The notes under the pieces were generated by a model, which worked only from the letters and a program-made list of their open reading frames with translations, searched no databases and was not told where the DNA came from. From contig NZ_JBBOYD010000001.1 of assembly GCF_038007965.1 (NCBI RefSeq), positions 3,140,501 to 3,204,500 on the forward strand: a stretch of 64,000 bases of DNA, given 5' to 3'. Source of the stretch: Niallia sp. FSL W8-0635. Lineage in GTDB: Bacteria; Bacillota; Bacilli; Bacillales; Cytobacillaceae. Positions within the stretch are counted from its first letter, which is position 1; every line of letters begins with the position of its first letter. Both the position numbers and the translations under genes were made by a program. Shown piece after piece: positions 18,983 to 28,132 of the stretch.

Positions 18983-19732
18983 TTAATTAGCAAAAGGATT
19001 TATTTTATTACTAGGGGATGGCACATCTAGCTTAGGTAAACTTTCTTGTAAATCTACTAAATCTGGCATGTAGAAGACCGAAAAAGTAACATAAAAAGTT
19101 AACAAATTATTTTCTTCCTCTATTGAAATAGTCGTTCTTTCTTCTTCACCAGAGAAATTAATATTTCTCACTAACACAATCCGTTCATTATTCTCCATTT
19201 CAGAAATAAACTTCTCCAGCGCAAAATAGTCTTTCGCACTTATTTCAAGTGTTGCAGTCATTTCCTTCATACCAGAGGGCAATTCTATAGATGGCAATTC
19301 TTCCTCCTCATTATTTTCATTTGCTGTTTCTTCGTCTACTTCTAAACTGGTGCTTTTATCAAATTGTTCTTGCAATATCCCTTCCTCATCTGCCGAATCA
19401 ACTGCTACTTCTCCATTACTAAATACCATATTCTGGATCATCGTTTCCGAAATGATTTCTGCTTTTTCGATATCGATTAGTAATTGATCCGTTAATGGTT
19501 TTACCGGAATATTTTTTTGCAATTCGAACGTATTTTTTTCTCCAGTCTCTTTCTTTTCTTGAATATTCGTTTCAATCACAGATAGAAGCTGCTGTTCCGT
19601 TTCTAACTGATCATTTTTTTTATTATTTTCAACAATTTTAGGTTGCAAATAAAAGAAATACATTCCTATTAATAAACAGATTAGGATCAACATACTACTT
19701 ATGGTAAGCAATTTATTTCTATCAAGGTTCAT
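18983..19732 (-). CDS. pilO: PilO-like type IV pilus inner-membrane alignment protein
   Basis: 249 residues. One N-terminal transmembrane segment (~9-30), a coiled coil (~34-65, ENNKKNDQLETEQQLLSVIETNIQEKKE), an acidic linker and a C-terminal ferredoxin-like region (~155-235). The topology, size and position after PilN match PilO, which with PilM and PilN links the cytoplasmic motor to the pilus machine. Primary sequence is weakly conserved. Its start overlaps the pilN stop by 4 bp. Last gene of the operon before a strong terminator. Confidence 0.75.
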   Translation of the reverse strand: MNLDRNKLLTISSMLILICLLIGMYFFYLQPKIVENNKKNDQLETEQQLLSVIETNIQEKKETGEKNTFELQKNIPVKPLTDQLLIDIEKAEIISETMIQNMVFSNGEVAVDSADEEGILQEQFDKSTSLEVDEETANENNEEEELPSIELPSGMKEMTATLEISAKDYFALEKFISEMENNERIVLVRNINFSGEEERTTISIEEENNLLTFYVTFSVFYMPDLVDLQESLPKLDVPSPSNKINPFAN

Positions 19733-20334
19733 GAATTGGAATCTCCTTGTTCTTCCTCTTTAATCGTTTCTTTGTTTAAGAAGATTTGAAAGGAACCATT
19801 GTATCGTTGTACATCTTGCTCTGTTGATAGAGCACCCTCATCAACGGAAGTAGTAATAGTCGTTACCGAGAGTTTGGAGAGTGTAACATCAGTAATCCAT
19901 GCTGAATCCATCATTCTCTTTAAATAATAGGCAGCTTCCCTGGTTGTATCAAATTGAGCCTCAAGCTGAATCGTTCCATCTTCATTATAAAGAAAAGATA
20001 AAATATATCCTCTTTCAGGTAGATAGGATGTTAGCACTCTTATTATAGGAACCGTTTTTACGGGATAATTCTCCGCCCAGATTACAGCCTTTTCTAATTC
20101 TGCTGCTGCATTTGAATTTTCATAAGTAGTCAGCATCGTTTGTGACGTTTCCACTTGTTCCTTTATAGTATTCACTTGTTTTGCTAATGCATTATTCTTT
20201 TTCTGGATAGAATGGCCAATGAATAACATAGCAATCAAACAAAGGATTGTAGCTCCAACAAATATAAAAAGAATATAGATTGATTTATTACTTCGCCTTT
20301 CCTTTTTCGGCAGTAAATTGATATCCACTAACAT
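19729..20334 (-). CDS. pilN: PilN-like type IV pilus assembly protein
   Basis: 201 residues. The N-terminus MLVDINLLPKKERR carries the INLLP motif with which PilN docks into PilM. A transmembrane helix (~20-43) and coiled coil (~45-80) precede the C-terminal ferredoxin-like domain. The ATG follows the pilM TAA with no gap and the ribosome binding site (AGAGGTG) lies inside pilM. Confidence 0.88.
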   Translation of the reverse strand: MLVDINLLPKKERRSNKSIYILFIFVGATILCLIAMLFIGHSIQKKNNALAKQVNTIKEQVETSQTMLTTYENSNAAAELEKAVIWAENYPVKTVPIIRVLTSYLPERGYILSFLYNEDGTIQLEAQFDTTREAAYYLKRMMDSAWITDVTLSKLSVTTITTSVDEGALSTEQDVQRYNGSFQIFLNKETIKEEEQGDSNS

Positions 20335-21324
20335 TTATTTCACCTCTTTTAAAGCTAATCCTAAAACAAGGTGAAAGGCACTTGGTAAAGATCGCTTGAA
20401 TCCAGTTAATAAGCTATCTACTTCTGGCAAAATAATTGGTAGATCAAACTGTGAAGATAATTCCTCTTTAATGGTTGTTGATAACATTGGGTGATCACCT
20501 GTCAAAATGATTTTCGTCAATTGCTCTCTTCCTTGATGAATGGAATAACGATAAAAATCCATCAATCTGTTTACCTCTCGAAAAACATTATCATATTCAA
20601 GCATTAACTCTTTCATATCTCCTTGAAAGCTAAGCTCTGATTGCTGTGACCGATTTACTCGCAGTTCCCACTCGTCGCGTATAAAGGTAAGCGGCAAAAA
20701 ATGGGCAAAAATCGGATATCCGTGCTCAAAAATAGTAATATTGACATTTTCTAAATCCATATGTACAAATAATAGTCTTTCCTCTTCCGCAGCTGTATAA
20801 AGTCTTTCATATAAACGAAAGGAAGCTAGTGAGGAAATATCTGCAGCAATTGGATATAGTTTTGCTTCTGTTAGAGCATCAACATATTCCTGTACTAGTT
20901 CTTGTTGCGCTGCAATTAAAAGAACTTCCTTTTTCTCTTCTTCTTCTTTTAAAATAACTGTATCAAAGACAGGCTCTTCAAATGGAAGATGGATGGATGT
21001 GCCAATTTCTAAGTACAAATACTCATTTAATTCGTCCTCTTTAATATCTATTGGAATCGAAATTTTTCGTATAATAATTAGCGCATCTGGTACTACAATT
21101 TGTATGTCCCTTTTCTTTATCTTCCATATCTCTGCACATTCTTCGAGTATTAACTGTAAGCTCTCTTTATTGACCACTTTTCCATTTCTAATGATTCCTT
21201 CTGGTAAGACTCTCTCTCCCCATTTAATCGGCAGAGGGGGATTAATTTGTTTCATTTCCATATACCGAATGGAATGATCATTAAAAATAAGTTGGACAGT
21301 TCTTTTGTTTCGAAACAACCCCAT
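20335..21324 (-). CDS. pilM: PilM-like actin-fold pilus assembly ATPase-like protein
   Basis: 329 residues. Cytosolic actin/FtsA-like fold: an N-terminal beta-hairpin region (IFNDHSIRYMEMK), VVPDALIIIRKI, a nucleotide-binding stretch (LLFVHMDLENVNITIFEHGYPIF) and C-terminal IILTGDHPMLS. PilM binds the PilN tail and couples to the motor ATPases. AAGGAGATATAAT precedes the ATG. It is 11 bp downstream of the prepilin peptidase gene. Confidence 0.88.
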   Translation of the reverse strand: MGLFRNKRTVQLIFNDHSIRYMEMKQINPPLPIKWGERVLPEGIIRNGKVVNKESLQLILEECAEIWKIKKRDIQIVVPDALIIIRKISIPIDIKEDELNEYLYLEIGTSIHLPFEEPVFDTVILKEEEEKKEVLLIAAQQELVQEYVDALTEAKLYPIAADISSLASFRLYERLYTAAEEERLLFVHMDLENVNITIFEHGYPIFAHFLPLTFIRDEWELRVNRSQQSELSFQGDMKELMLEYDNVFREVNRLMDFYRYSIHQGREQLTKIILTGDHPMLSTTIKEELSSQFDLPIILPEVDSLLTGFKRSLPSAFHLVLGLALKEVK

Positions 21325-21335
21325 ATTATATCTCC

Positions 21336-22082
21336 TTATATGTTAAGAAGTTGAAAGTAAAAAATTATTAGATTTGATCCATAAAAATAGGCGATAAGTG
21401 TCCCTAAAACAATATATGGACCAAACGGAATTGGCTCCCTCTTCTTAAAATGCTTTAATAACATTCCAATTATACCAATTACAGCACCAAATAAGGAAGC
21501 AAGGAAAAAAGCTAATAGAACTAATTTCGGTCCTAACACAAAGCCAATAACAGCAAATAACTTAATGTCACCGCCGCCCATGCCGCCCTTACTAATAACT
21601 GCTAGGAACAGCAATAAGAAAAAACCGACGGCAGCCCCTGAAATAGAGAAGACCCAAGTGGTATGAGGAATTATTATTTTTCCTATAATAAGGATTATAG
21701 AAAAGACAACCAATACTTTATCTGGAATGATCATATAAGCAAGATCGGATACTAGTATAATCATCAACAAGGAAATGAGTGTCCAAGCAACGAAAAGTTC
21801 ACTTGTCCAGCCTAATTTAAATGGTGCCAAAATAAACAAAAGACCGGTTATCAATTCGACAATCGGGTAAATAGGGGAAATGGCAGTCTTACACTGACTG
21901 CATTTCCCCCTTTGAAAAATATAAGATAATACAGGTATTAATTCATACCAATTTAATGTATGTCCACATTTCGGACAGGCTGAACGCGGAGTAACAATCG
22001 ACTGATTGACAGGGACTCTAAGACCGACTACGTTAAAGAAGGAGCCGAATAGGAGTCCGTATAGGAAGATTAGGAATAGCAT
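21336..22082 (-). CDS. comC: Type IV prepilin peptidase (PilD/ComC)
   Basis: 248 residues with about seven transmembrane segments. The N-terminal zinc-binding loop has CPKCGH and CSQCKT. The aspartyl-protease aspartates of family A24 are in VSDLAYMIIPD and GGGDIKLF. It removes prepilin leaders after the conserved glycine and N-methylates the new terminus. The gene occupies the folC-comC-spoIIB interval of B. subtilis, so it is the positional equivalent of comC; here it probably serves the pilins of this locus and any competence pseudopilins elsewhere. Confidence 0.93.
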   Translation of the reverse strand: MLFLIFLYGLLFGSFFNVVGLRVPVNQSIVTPRSACPKCGHTLNWYELIPVLSYIFQRGKCSQCKTAISPIYPIVELITGLLFILAPFKLGWTSELFVAWTLISLLMIILVSDLAYMIIPDKVLVVFSIILIIGKIIIPHTTWVFSISGAAVGFFLLLFLAVISKGGMGGGDIKLFAVIGFVLGPKLVLLAFFLASLFGAVIGIIGMLLKHFKKREPIPFGPYIVLGTLIAYFYGSNLIIFYFQLLNI

Positions 22083-22121
22083 TATTTTCCCCTTTAGCTT
22101 ATTGATTATTGTATATCTACT

Positions 22122-22592
22122 TTATTTTACATCATCCCTTGATAAATCTGCTTCAGGAGTTTCAGTAATCCCTCTCTCACTACCGACTAATTTAGCGGAA
22201 TAACTGTACTTACCTTCCGTACCTTTTGTAATTTTCACATAAGAAACACTAGTAGGAGCAGCAGTCGTTGTTTCATTTGTACCTTTAGTGTAATCACCAC
22301 CATCTGGATCTTTCACTGTATCTAAATAACCTTGTTGCTCTAAATATTCCATTGTTATATATTTAGAATCTTTACTCGGCAATAACCCCGTATCCGCCGA
22401 AACAGCCAATTTAGCAGAGTTAATCATTTGCTGTGCGTTTGCCACATGCGCATCTTTCTTTGTGTTATCGATAATTTTCCCTACACTCGGCACAGCAATT
22501 GCTGCAATGATTCCAAGAATAACGACAACAGCAAGTAGCTCAATTAACGTTAACCCTTTTTGATTTTTAATGCGATTTATTATTTTTTTCAT
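22122..22592 (-). CDS. pilA: Major type IV pilin candidate (prepilin)
   Basis: 156 residues. The class III signal has cleavage after Gly13 (NQKG-LTLIELLAVVVILGIIAAIAVP) with Glu at +5 (E18). A hydrophobic spine helix is followed by a polar head of ~110 residues with many Thr and Lys and no cysteines. It is the only prepilin on the minus strand of the cluster, lies between pilC and the peptidase gene and has a candidate promoter of its own (TATAAT at 22624-22629), all consistent with the major subunit. Function inferred. Confidence 0.85.
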   Translation of the reverse strand: MKKIINRIKNQKGLTLIELLAVVVILGIIAAIAVPSVGKIIDNTKKDAHVANAQQMINSAKLAVSADTGLLPSKDSKYITMEYLEQQGYLDTVKDPDGGDYTKGTNETTTAAPTSVSYVKITKGTEGKYSYSAKLVGSERGITETPEADLSRDDVK

Positions 22593-22623
22593 ATTTCATT
22601 GCCTCCACTAGTCATATTTTACT

Positions 22624-22629
22624 ATTATA
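22624..22629 (-). promoter_or_regulatory. Candidate -10 for pilA
   Basis: TATAAT on the minus strand, about 32 bp upstream of the pilA ATG, in a 104-bp gap after pilC. A good -35 is not evident. An A/T-rich hairpin (TCTTTT/AAAAGA) lies just upstream at about 22650-22680. Confidence 0.35.
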
Positions 22630-22696
22630 AGTAGTACTTTAGCAGATTCTCTTTTTAAAAGAAAGATTTATCTTTTCGCAAAATTAAGTATTTTTC

Positions 22697-23908
22697 TTAA
22701 TAATTATCCACTTGATTAAAAATTTCAAACATTGGTATCATCAGCGCTGAAACAATAACTCCTACAAGTCCTGCCAGTAGGACAATTAACAATGGCTCAA
22801 GGATTGCTTTTAGCCGATCTGTACTAACTTCCACTTCTTTTTCATAAAAGTCGGCAACTTTTCCAAGCATAAGGTCTAATGACCCAGTTTCTTCTCCTAT
22901 GGCAATCATTTGAGTAATAAGAGGAGGGAAGGCCCAATGCTTTCTCATCGGTTCAATCAACGACTGGCCATTTTCCAAGGCAGTGTGCGATTTATTAACT
23001 ACTTCAGCTATTACTTTATTTTCCACTACTGATTCTACAATGGATAGCGCCTGTAGAATTGGCACAGAACTCGAGAATAAGGAGCTTAATGTACGTGTCA
23101 TTTTTGCTAGTTCTGCCTTCTGTAGTAGCTTCCCTATAATCGGCATCCTTAATACAGCATAATCCAAATAATATTTAGACGTCTCATTATTTCGCAATAG
23201 CATAAATACAATCGTAAATAGAATTACAATTAAGGCTATTAACCACCAAAATGATTGTACAAAGGCACTTGCATCTAGCACAAATTGTGTAATAAACGGT
23301 AATTTCCCACCTAAGCTAGCAAACATTCCAACAAAAATTGGCACAACATAAATTAATAAAAAGATAACAACTCCTATTGAAAGCAACCCAACAGATGCTG
23401 GATAAGCAAGTGCAGAAATAATCTTTTGCTTCGTAAAATGCTGTCTTTCATAATGAATTGCCAAACGCTCAAGCGTTTCATCCATATTTCCGCTTACCTC
23501 TCCAGCTCTCACCATGTTGATGAACATGGATGAGAAAACCTTTCGATGCTTTTCAGCGGCATTAGATAGAGGATTTCCTTCTCTTAAATCCTCTTTTACT
23601 TCTTTTAAAACCTTTCGCAGCGCTTTACTCGTAGTTTGTTCTGCAAGAATTTTCGTTGAATCAATTATAGATATACCTGCTGATAACAGAGTGGCGAACT
23701 GTCGTAAATAAATAACCATATCCTGCAATTTAACAGGATTCCCTATGACTATATCCTTTGTAAAGAACGATTCTTTTATTTCAATAATTTCTGTAACCCG
23801 AACACCTTGATCCCTTAGTAAAAATAAAGCCTCCCGCTTTGAAGAAGCGTTAATGTTTCCTTCTTTTTTCCCTTGTATCGTTCTCCCCGTGTACTTAAAT
23901 CGAGCCAT
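22697..23908 (-). CDS. pilC: PilC/GspF-type inner-membrane platform protein
   Basis: 403 residues, the usual size. A cytosolic N-terminus (MARFKYTGRTIQGKKEGNI) leads to two T2SSF repeats, each a helical bundle with membrane spans (LRQFATLLSAGISI at ~70 and LAKMTRTLSSLFSSSVPI at ~270). It forms the rotor-like platform acted on by PilB and PilT. Its start overlaps the pilT stop by 14 bp. Confidence 0.95.
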   Translation of the reverse strand: MARFKYTGRTIQGKKEGNINASSKREALFLLRDQGVRVTEIIEIKESFFTKDIVIGNPVKLQDMVIYLRQFATLLSAGISIIDSTKILAEQTTSKALRKVLKEVKEDLREGNPLSNAAEKHRKVFSSMFINMVRAGEVSGNMDETLERLAIHYERQHFTKQKIISALAYPASVGLLSIGVVIFLLIYVVPIFVGMFASLGGKLPFITQFVLDASAFVQSFWWLIALIVILFTIVFMLLRNNETSKYYLDYAVLRMPIIGKLLQKAELAKMTRTLSSLFSSSVPILQALSIVESVVENKVIAEVVNKSHTALENGQSLIEPMRKHWAFPPLITQMIAIGEETGSLDLMLGKVADFYEKEVEVSTDRLKAILEPLLIVLLAGLVGVIVSALMIPMFEIFNQVDNY

Positions 23909-24947
23909 TGATAGACAACTCCTGTAAATATTGCGCAGCTACTTCTTGATGAATATGTCCCCATTGAACAAGCTCTTTAATGCTATTTTCCAATGTTACC
24001 ATCCCTTGTGATTTGGATGTCTGCATGATATTCATAATTTGATGAATCTTTTCATTACGAATCAAGTTAGCAACTGCTGAATTGTTTAGAAGAATTTCCA
24101 AAGCAACTACTCTGCCTCTTTTATTAGCCGTTGGAAAAAGACGTTGAGACACAACGGAAACTAATACAGAAGCTAATTGAATTCGAATTTGTTGCTGTTG
24201 TTCTGGCGGGAACACATCAATAATACGATTAATCGTTGCCGGTGCTCCAGAAGTGTGTAAGGTTCCTAGTACAAGATGACCAGTTTCAGCTGCTGTTATT
24301 GCTGTTTGAATGGTTTCTAAATCTCGCATTTCCCCGACTAAGATAACATCTGGATCTTGCCGTAATGCAGCACGCAGACCGTTTGCAAAATTATTTGTAT
24401 CAAATCCTACTTCCCTTTGATCAATAATCGACATGCCGTGAGAGTGGTAATATTCGATTGGATCTTCGAGCGTAATGATATGCTTATGATAAGACTCATT
24501 TAAATATCGAATCATTGCTGCTAGAGTAGTCGATTTACCACTTCCAGTTGGTCCAGTCACTAGGACAAGTCCTTGTTGCTTTTCTGCAATTTTTCGTAAA
24601 ATAGCGGGCATTCCAAGCTGCTCGATTGAAGGAATAACGGTTGGAACAATTCTTAATGCAAGAGAGACTTGTCCACGTTGTTTAAATATATTGACTCTGA
24701 AGCGGGAAAGATCCTTTATTTCATAGGAAAAATCCAATTCTCCTTTTTCTATAAAAGTATCCCATAACGATTCAGGCGCAATTTCCTTTGCCATTCCTTC
24801 AGTCTCTGCTTTCGCCAATCCTTCTTCGCCAATCCTTCTCAAATCTCCATTAACGCGGATAACAGGTGGGATTCCGACCGTTAAATGAACATCAGAAGCT
24901 CGATTTTCATAAGCAGTCTTTAAAATGGTATCTAATTTTTCTTTCAA
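23895..24947 (-). CDS. pilT: PilT retraction ATPase
   Basis: 350 residues. Walker A GPTGSGKST (132-140), Asp-box ITLEDPIEYYH, Walker B VILVGEMRDLET, His-box GHLVLGTLHT. The retraction-motor signature is present in slightly altered form, AVANLIRNEK, instead of AIRNLIRE. PilT disassembles pili to power twitching, surface sensing or DNA uptake. Its presence separates this locus from the retraction-ATPase-free competence pseudopilus of B. subtilis. Lies 11 bp after pilB. Confidence 0.95.
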   Translation of the reverse strand: MKEKLDTILKTAYENRASDVHLTVGIPPVIRVNGDLRRIGEEGLAKAETEGMAKEIAPESLWDTFIEKGELDFSYEIKDLSRFRVNIFKQRGQVSLALRIVPTVIPSIEQLGMPAILRKIAEKQQGLVLVTGPTGSGKSTTLAAMIRYLNESYHKHIITLEDPIEYYHSHGMSIIDQREVGFDTNNFANGLRAALRQDPDVILVGEMRDLETIQTAITAAETGHLVLGTLHTSGAPATINRIIDVFPPEQQQQIRIQLASVLVSVVSQRLFPTANKRGRVVALEILLNNSAVANLIRNEKIHQIMNIMQTSKSQGMVTLENSIKELVQWGHIHQEVAAQYLQELSINGSI

Positions 24948-24958
24948 GATATTCCCCT

Positions 24959-26620
24959 CTATTCAGGAAGAACGACTCTTAATACTTCTTCCGTTGTTGT
25001 AATCCCCTGTTTTACTTTTAATAAACCATCATCAATTAAGAACACCGTTTTGTCCTTTTCAGCTTGCTCTCTTACCTTAATAAATGATTCCCCGTTCATA
25101 ATTAATTTTCTTATTTCTTCATTCATAACTAGCACTTCGTGAATCGCGATTCGTCCACGGTAACCGGTCATATTACAGGAAGAACAACCTTTTCCACGAA
25201 CGACACGTTCAATAGACATTCCTCTTCTTGCAAAGATTTCTATTTCTCTTTTTGTAGCCTCTTCCTCTTGTTTACAATCTCGACAGACTTTTCTCACTAA
25301 ACGCTGTGCGACAATTCCATTTAAAGAAGAAGCTACTAAAAATGGTTCTACCCCCATATCAATTAGACGAGTAATTGTTCCGATAGAATCATTCGTATGA
25401 AGGGTACTAAGCACTAGATGACCAGTTAAGGAGGCTCTGATTGCGACTTCTACTGTATCCTTATCGCGTATTTCCCCAACCATGATAATATTGGGATCCT
25501 GTCTTAAAATGGAACGTAAACCGACGGCAAAATCCATGCCTGTATTTACATTCACTTGAATTTGATTGATTCCTTCCAATTGGAATTCAACTGGATCTTC
25601 AATCGTTAAAATATTTACTTCCTCATTATTCAACTGATTAAGCGCTGCGTATAAAGTAGAAGATTTACCTGATCCTGTTGGACCAGTTATTAGCACAATC
25701 CCATTCGGCTTTTGCAGCATTTTATTAAATAACTGTAGATTGTAAGGATGAAATCCAAGTTTATTAATATCATTCAAAGCACTACCTAAGTCAAGAATCC
25801 TCATAACAATTTTTTCACCATATATAGTCGGAATTGAGGAAATTCGCAAATCTACGGGATGCAATTCTAAGTTAAACTTTATTCTGCCATCTTGGGGTAG
25901 ACGGTATTCCGTAATATCGAGATTGGCCAATATTTTTATTCGCGCAATTAAAACACTTTGCATATGCTTTGGCAAAATTCTTTCTGTACGAAGAACCCCG
26001 TCAATTCGATAACGAATAGTAACCTTTGTTTCATGGGGATCAATATGAATATCACTAGCTTTTGCATGAATAGCATTTGTTATTAACTGATTGACTAACC
26101 TAATAATAGGGGAATCTTGAACGACATTTAAATCAACTTCTTCCTCTTGCTCCACAGGAAATAGTAATTCTTTGAATTCATCATCTACATCATAATATTT
26201 ATTGATAGCCCGAATAATATCATCTCGGGTAGCAATTGCTGGTTCAATTTGAAATCCAGTCGTTAAGCGAAGATCGTCAATCGCAAAATAATCCATTGGA
26301 TCTGCCATTGCAACAAATAATTTATCGCCCTCAATTTTTAATGGAATAAGAAGATTTCTTTTTGCCGTTTCCTTTGGAACTAGGGAAAAAAGATTTTGCT
26401 CAAAAGGATAACGATATAAACTAATATGTGGGATCCCTAGCTGAAACTCCAGAACCTCTATTAATTGTTGTTCTGTTATTAATCCTTCTTTAAGCAAAGC
26501 ATCTCCAAGTTTTTGATTAGGACTTTTTCTACTTAATGTCTCATTTAATTGCTCTTGTGTAATTAGATGAGCTTCTATTAATAAATCCCCTAGTCGCTTA
26601 CGTGTATTCTTCATCATCAT
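24959..26620 (-). CDS. pilB: PilB extension ATPase with MshEN-like N-terminal domain
   Basis: 553 residues. The N-terminus carries two MshEN-type 24-residue motifs: residues 9-32 (RLGDLLIEAHLI, ending Lys rather than Gln) and 37-60 (KLGDALLKEGLI, ending Gln). The spacer is 4 residues, one short of the usual 5. Then T2SSE_N, Walker A GPTGSGKSS, Walker B NIIMVGEIRD, His-box GHLVLSTLHT and a zinc tetracysteine (CRDC with CSSC). Drives pilus polymerisation. MshEN domains of related ATPases bind cyclic di-GMP; whether this variant does is unproven. Confidence 0.95.
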   Translation of the reverse strand: MMMKNTRKRLGDLLIEAHLITQEQLNETLSRKSPNQKLGDALLKEGLITEQQLIEVLEFQLGIPHISLYRYPFEQNLFSLVPKETAKRNLLIPLKIEGDKLFVAMADPMDYFAIDDLRLTTGFQIEPAIATRDDIIRAINKYYDVDDEFKELLFPVEQEEEVDLNVVQDSPIIRLVNQLITNAIHAKASDIHIDPHETKVTIRYRIDGVLRTERILPKHMQSVLIARIKILANLDITEYRLPQDGRIKFNLELHPVDLRISSIPTIYGEKIVMRILDLGSALNDINKLGFHPYNLQLFNKMLQKPNGIVLITGPTGSGKSSTLYAALNQLNNEEVNILTIEDPVEFQLEGINQIQVNVNTGMDFAVGLRSILRQDPNIIMVGEIRDKDTVEVAIRASLTGHLVLSTLHTNDSIGTITRLIDMGVEPFLVASSLNGIVAQRLVRKVCRDCKQEEEATKREIEIFARRGMSIERVVRGKGCSSCNMTGYRGRIAIHEVLVMNEEIRKLIMNGESFIKVREQAEKDKTVFLIDDGLLKVKQGITTTEEVLRVVLPE

Positions 26621-26723
26621 CTTCCTTCACCTATTTGGTATTATGCATGAAAAACGACATTTTCCTTAACTTGTTATTCTTTGGCTAGTTTCCGTAAAGT
26701 TTCTTGCTATAGGTGAACAGCCT

Positions 26724-28061
26724 TTATTTTTCAATCATTTGGCTATCTTCTATCGAATCATCTGTATCATTATTTAGGTCTTCTGAATTTTTCTGATTAC
26801 TAGTATCATTCTCATTCTCTTCACTAGAAGGCGATTCCTCATCTGGTGTATTATTATCATCTATCTCCTCATCTAACGGTGTCTCTTCGCCAACTTCATT
26901 CTTATCTGTTGACTCTAAGTCATGTCGAAGTCCTCGAACTTCCACTCTATAAATAGGGGGATAATAGTCAAAAGATACTGTTTCCCTTTTTAACTGTTCT
27001 CCCTTTTTATCCAATACTTCTTTGATAACAGTAGCAGCTATGCCAGATTTTCCTTCCTGTTTAACCTGCACCTGATTTCCCTCAAGCAATGAATCAAATT
27101 GAATAATCGTTTTCGGCTTATATTCTTCCTTTTTTTCAGTAACAATCTTATAAGCATAAGGAAATTCTTGCCCTTTTAATTGAAGGATTAATTGATTATC
27201 CTCCAATTTAAGAGCGATTAAATACGCATCTTCATTTGGATTAGTAAAGCGTAAATCTAATTTTTCACGAAAGCTTGCTTTTGCTTCATAGCCTAATTCT
27301 ACATAATCTGGAAGTTCTTCACTAATAGTACGCTCTCTTAATTCAAAATTCGTTTCTAGCACTAATTGATATATACCTGTAGCTAGCATACTTAGTGAAT
27401 CATCCTTAATGGTTTTCTGATTGACATCTTCTAATAGTCCTAATAAGGAAAAAGTGGTTTTTGGTAAAATCGTTATTTCTTTCATGGAAGGAATAACTGC
27501 CTCTAGCTCTTCTTTGTTATCAAGCACTGATATTTCAATAGTATTCACTATATCTTTTCCAGAAACATAGGAGGCAAAATAATCTTCTATTATTAATTCT
27601 TCATCCACTTGAAGAACCGTAGCACTTTCCAATAATGCTGATTTTAAAAGATCGATATCGATATCCTCCATGGAAAATGAATTATATTGCTCTAATTCTG
27701 TTTGTAACACCTCTTCGTTTACTTCTACCGCAAACGTATTTGAATGATTCCCTATTATATTCTTTAGTGTTTGTTCCACATCAAAGGCAAATAAATCATT
27801 ATTAACCTGTACCGATTTTTCTTTATACTGAAACTCATATTCAGCATTTTCTTTCCAATCTATTAGAAGATTTTCAAGCGTCCTTTTCGCTTCTAATTCC
27901 GTTAAGCCGCCTATGTTTACCCCAGCTACACTTGTGTTGAGAGGATAGACCTTTTCTTTATCTTCCTTCTGAAGGGCATAGACTCCTAAACTGGTGCCGC
28001 CAAAAAGAAAAAATGTTGCGATAAAAAGCCTGATAAATAATGTGAAAGTTTTTTTATCCAT
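26724..28061 (-). CDS. VanW/G5-like membrane-anchored surface protein in the pilus operon
   Basis: 445 residues. An N-terminal signal-anchor (~9-30) is followed by a YPLNTSVAGVNIGGLTELEAKRTL stretch typical of the peptidoglycan-binding-like region of VanW proteins. A VanW-like segment (~195-300, TTFSLLGLLEDVNQKT then GIYQLVLETNFELRERT) and a G5-like segment (~320-375) come next, then a very acidic Asp/Glu/Asn/Ser tail (~385-445). Family function is unknown; an exported cell-wall-contacting role is inferred. Lies about 100 bp upstream of pilB in the same direction, so probably co-transcribed. Confidence 0.72.
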   Translation of the reverse strand: MDKKTFTLFIRLFIATFFLFGGTSLGVYALQKEDKEKVYPLNTSVAGVNIGGLTELEAKRTLENLLIDWKENAEYEFQYKEKSVQVNNDLFAFDVEQTLKNIIGNHSNTFAVEVNEEVLQTELEQYNSFSMEDIDIDLLKSALLESATVLQVDEELIIEDYFASYVSGKDIVNTIEISVLDNKEELEAVIPSMKEITILPKTTFSLLGLLEDVNQKTIKDDSLSMLATGIYQLVLETNFELRERTISEELPDYVELGYEAKASFREKLDLRFTNPNEDAYLIALKLEDNQLILQLKGQEFPYAYKIVTEKKEEYKPKTIIQFDSLLEGNQVQVKQEGKSGIAATVIKEVLDKKGEQLKRETVSFDYYPPIYRVEVRGLRHDLESTDKNEVGEETPLDEEIDDNNTPDEESPSSEENENDTSNQKNSEDLNNDTDDSIEDSQMIEK

Positions 28062-28132
28062 TCTATTTTCTACCTTTCTAAAAAACGCCTCTAGAGAATC
28101 TTTGTATACACTTCTAATTAGTACGCAGCTTT

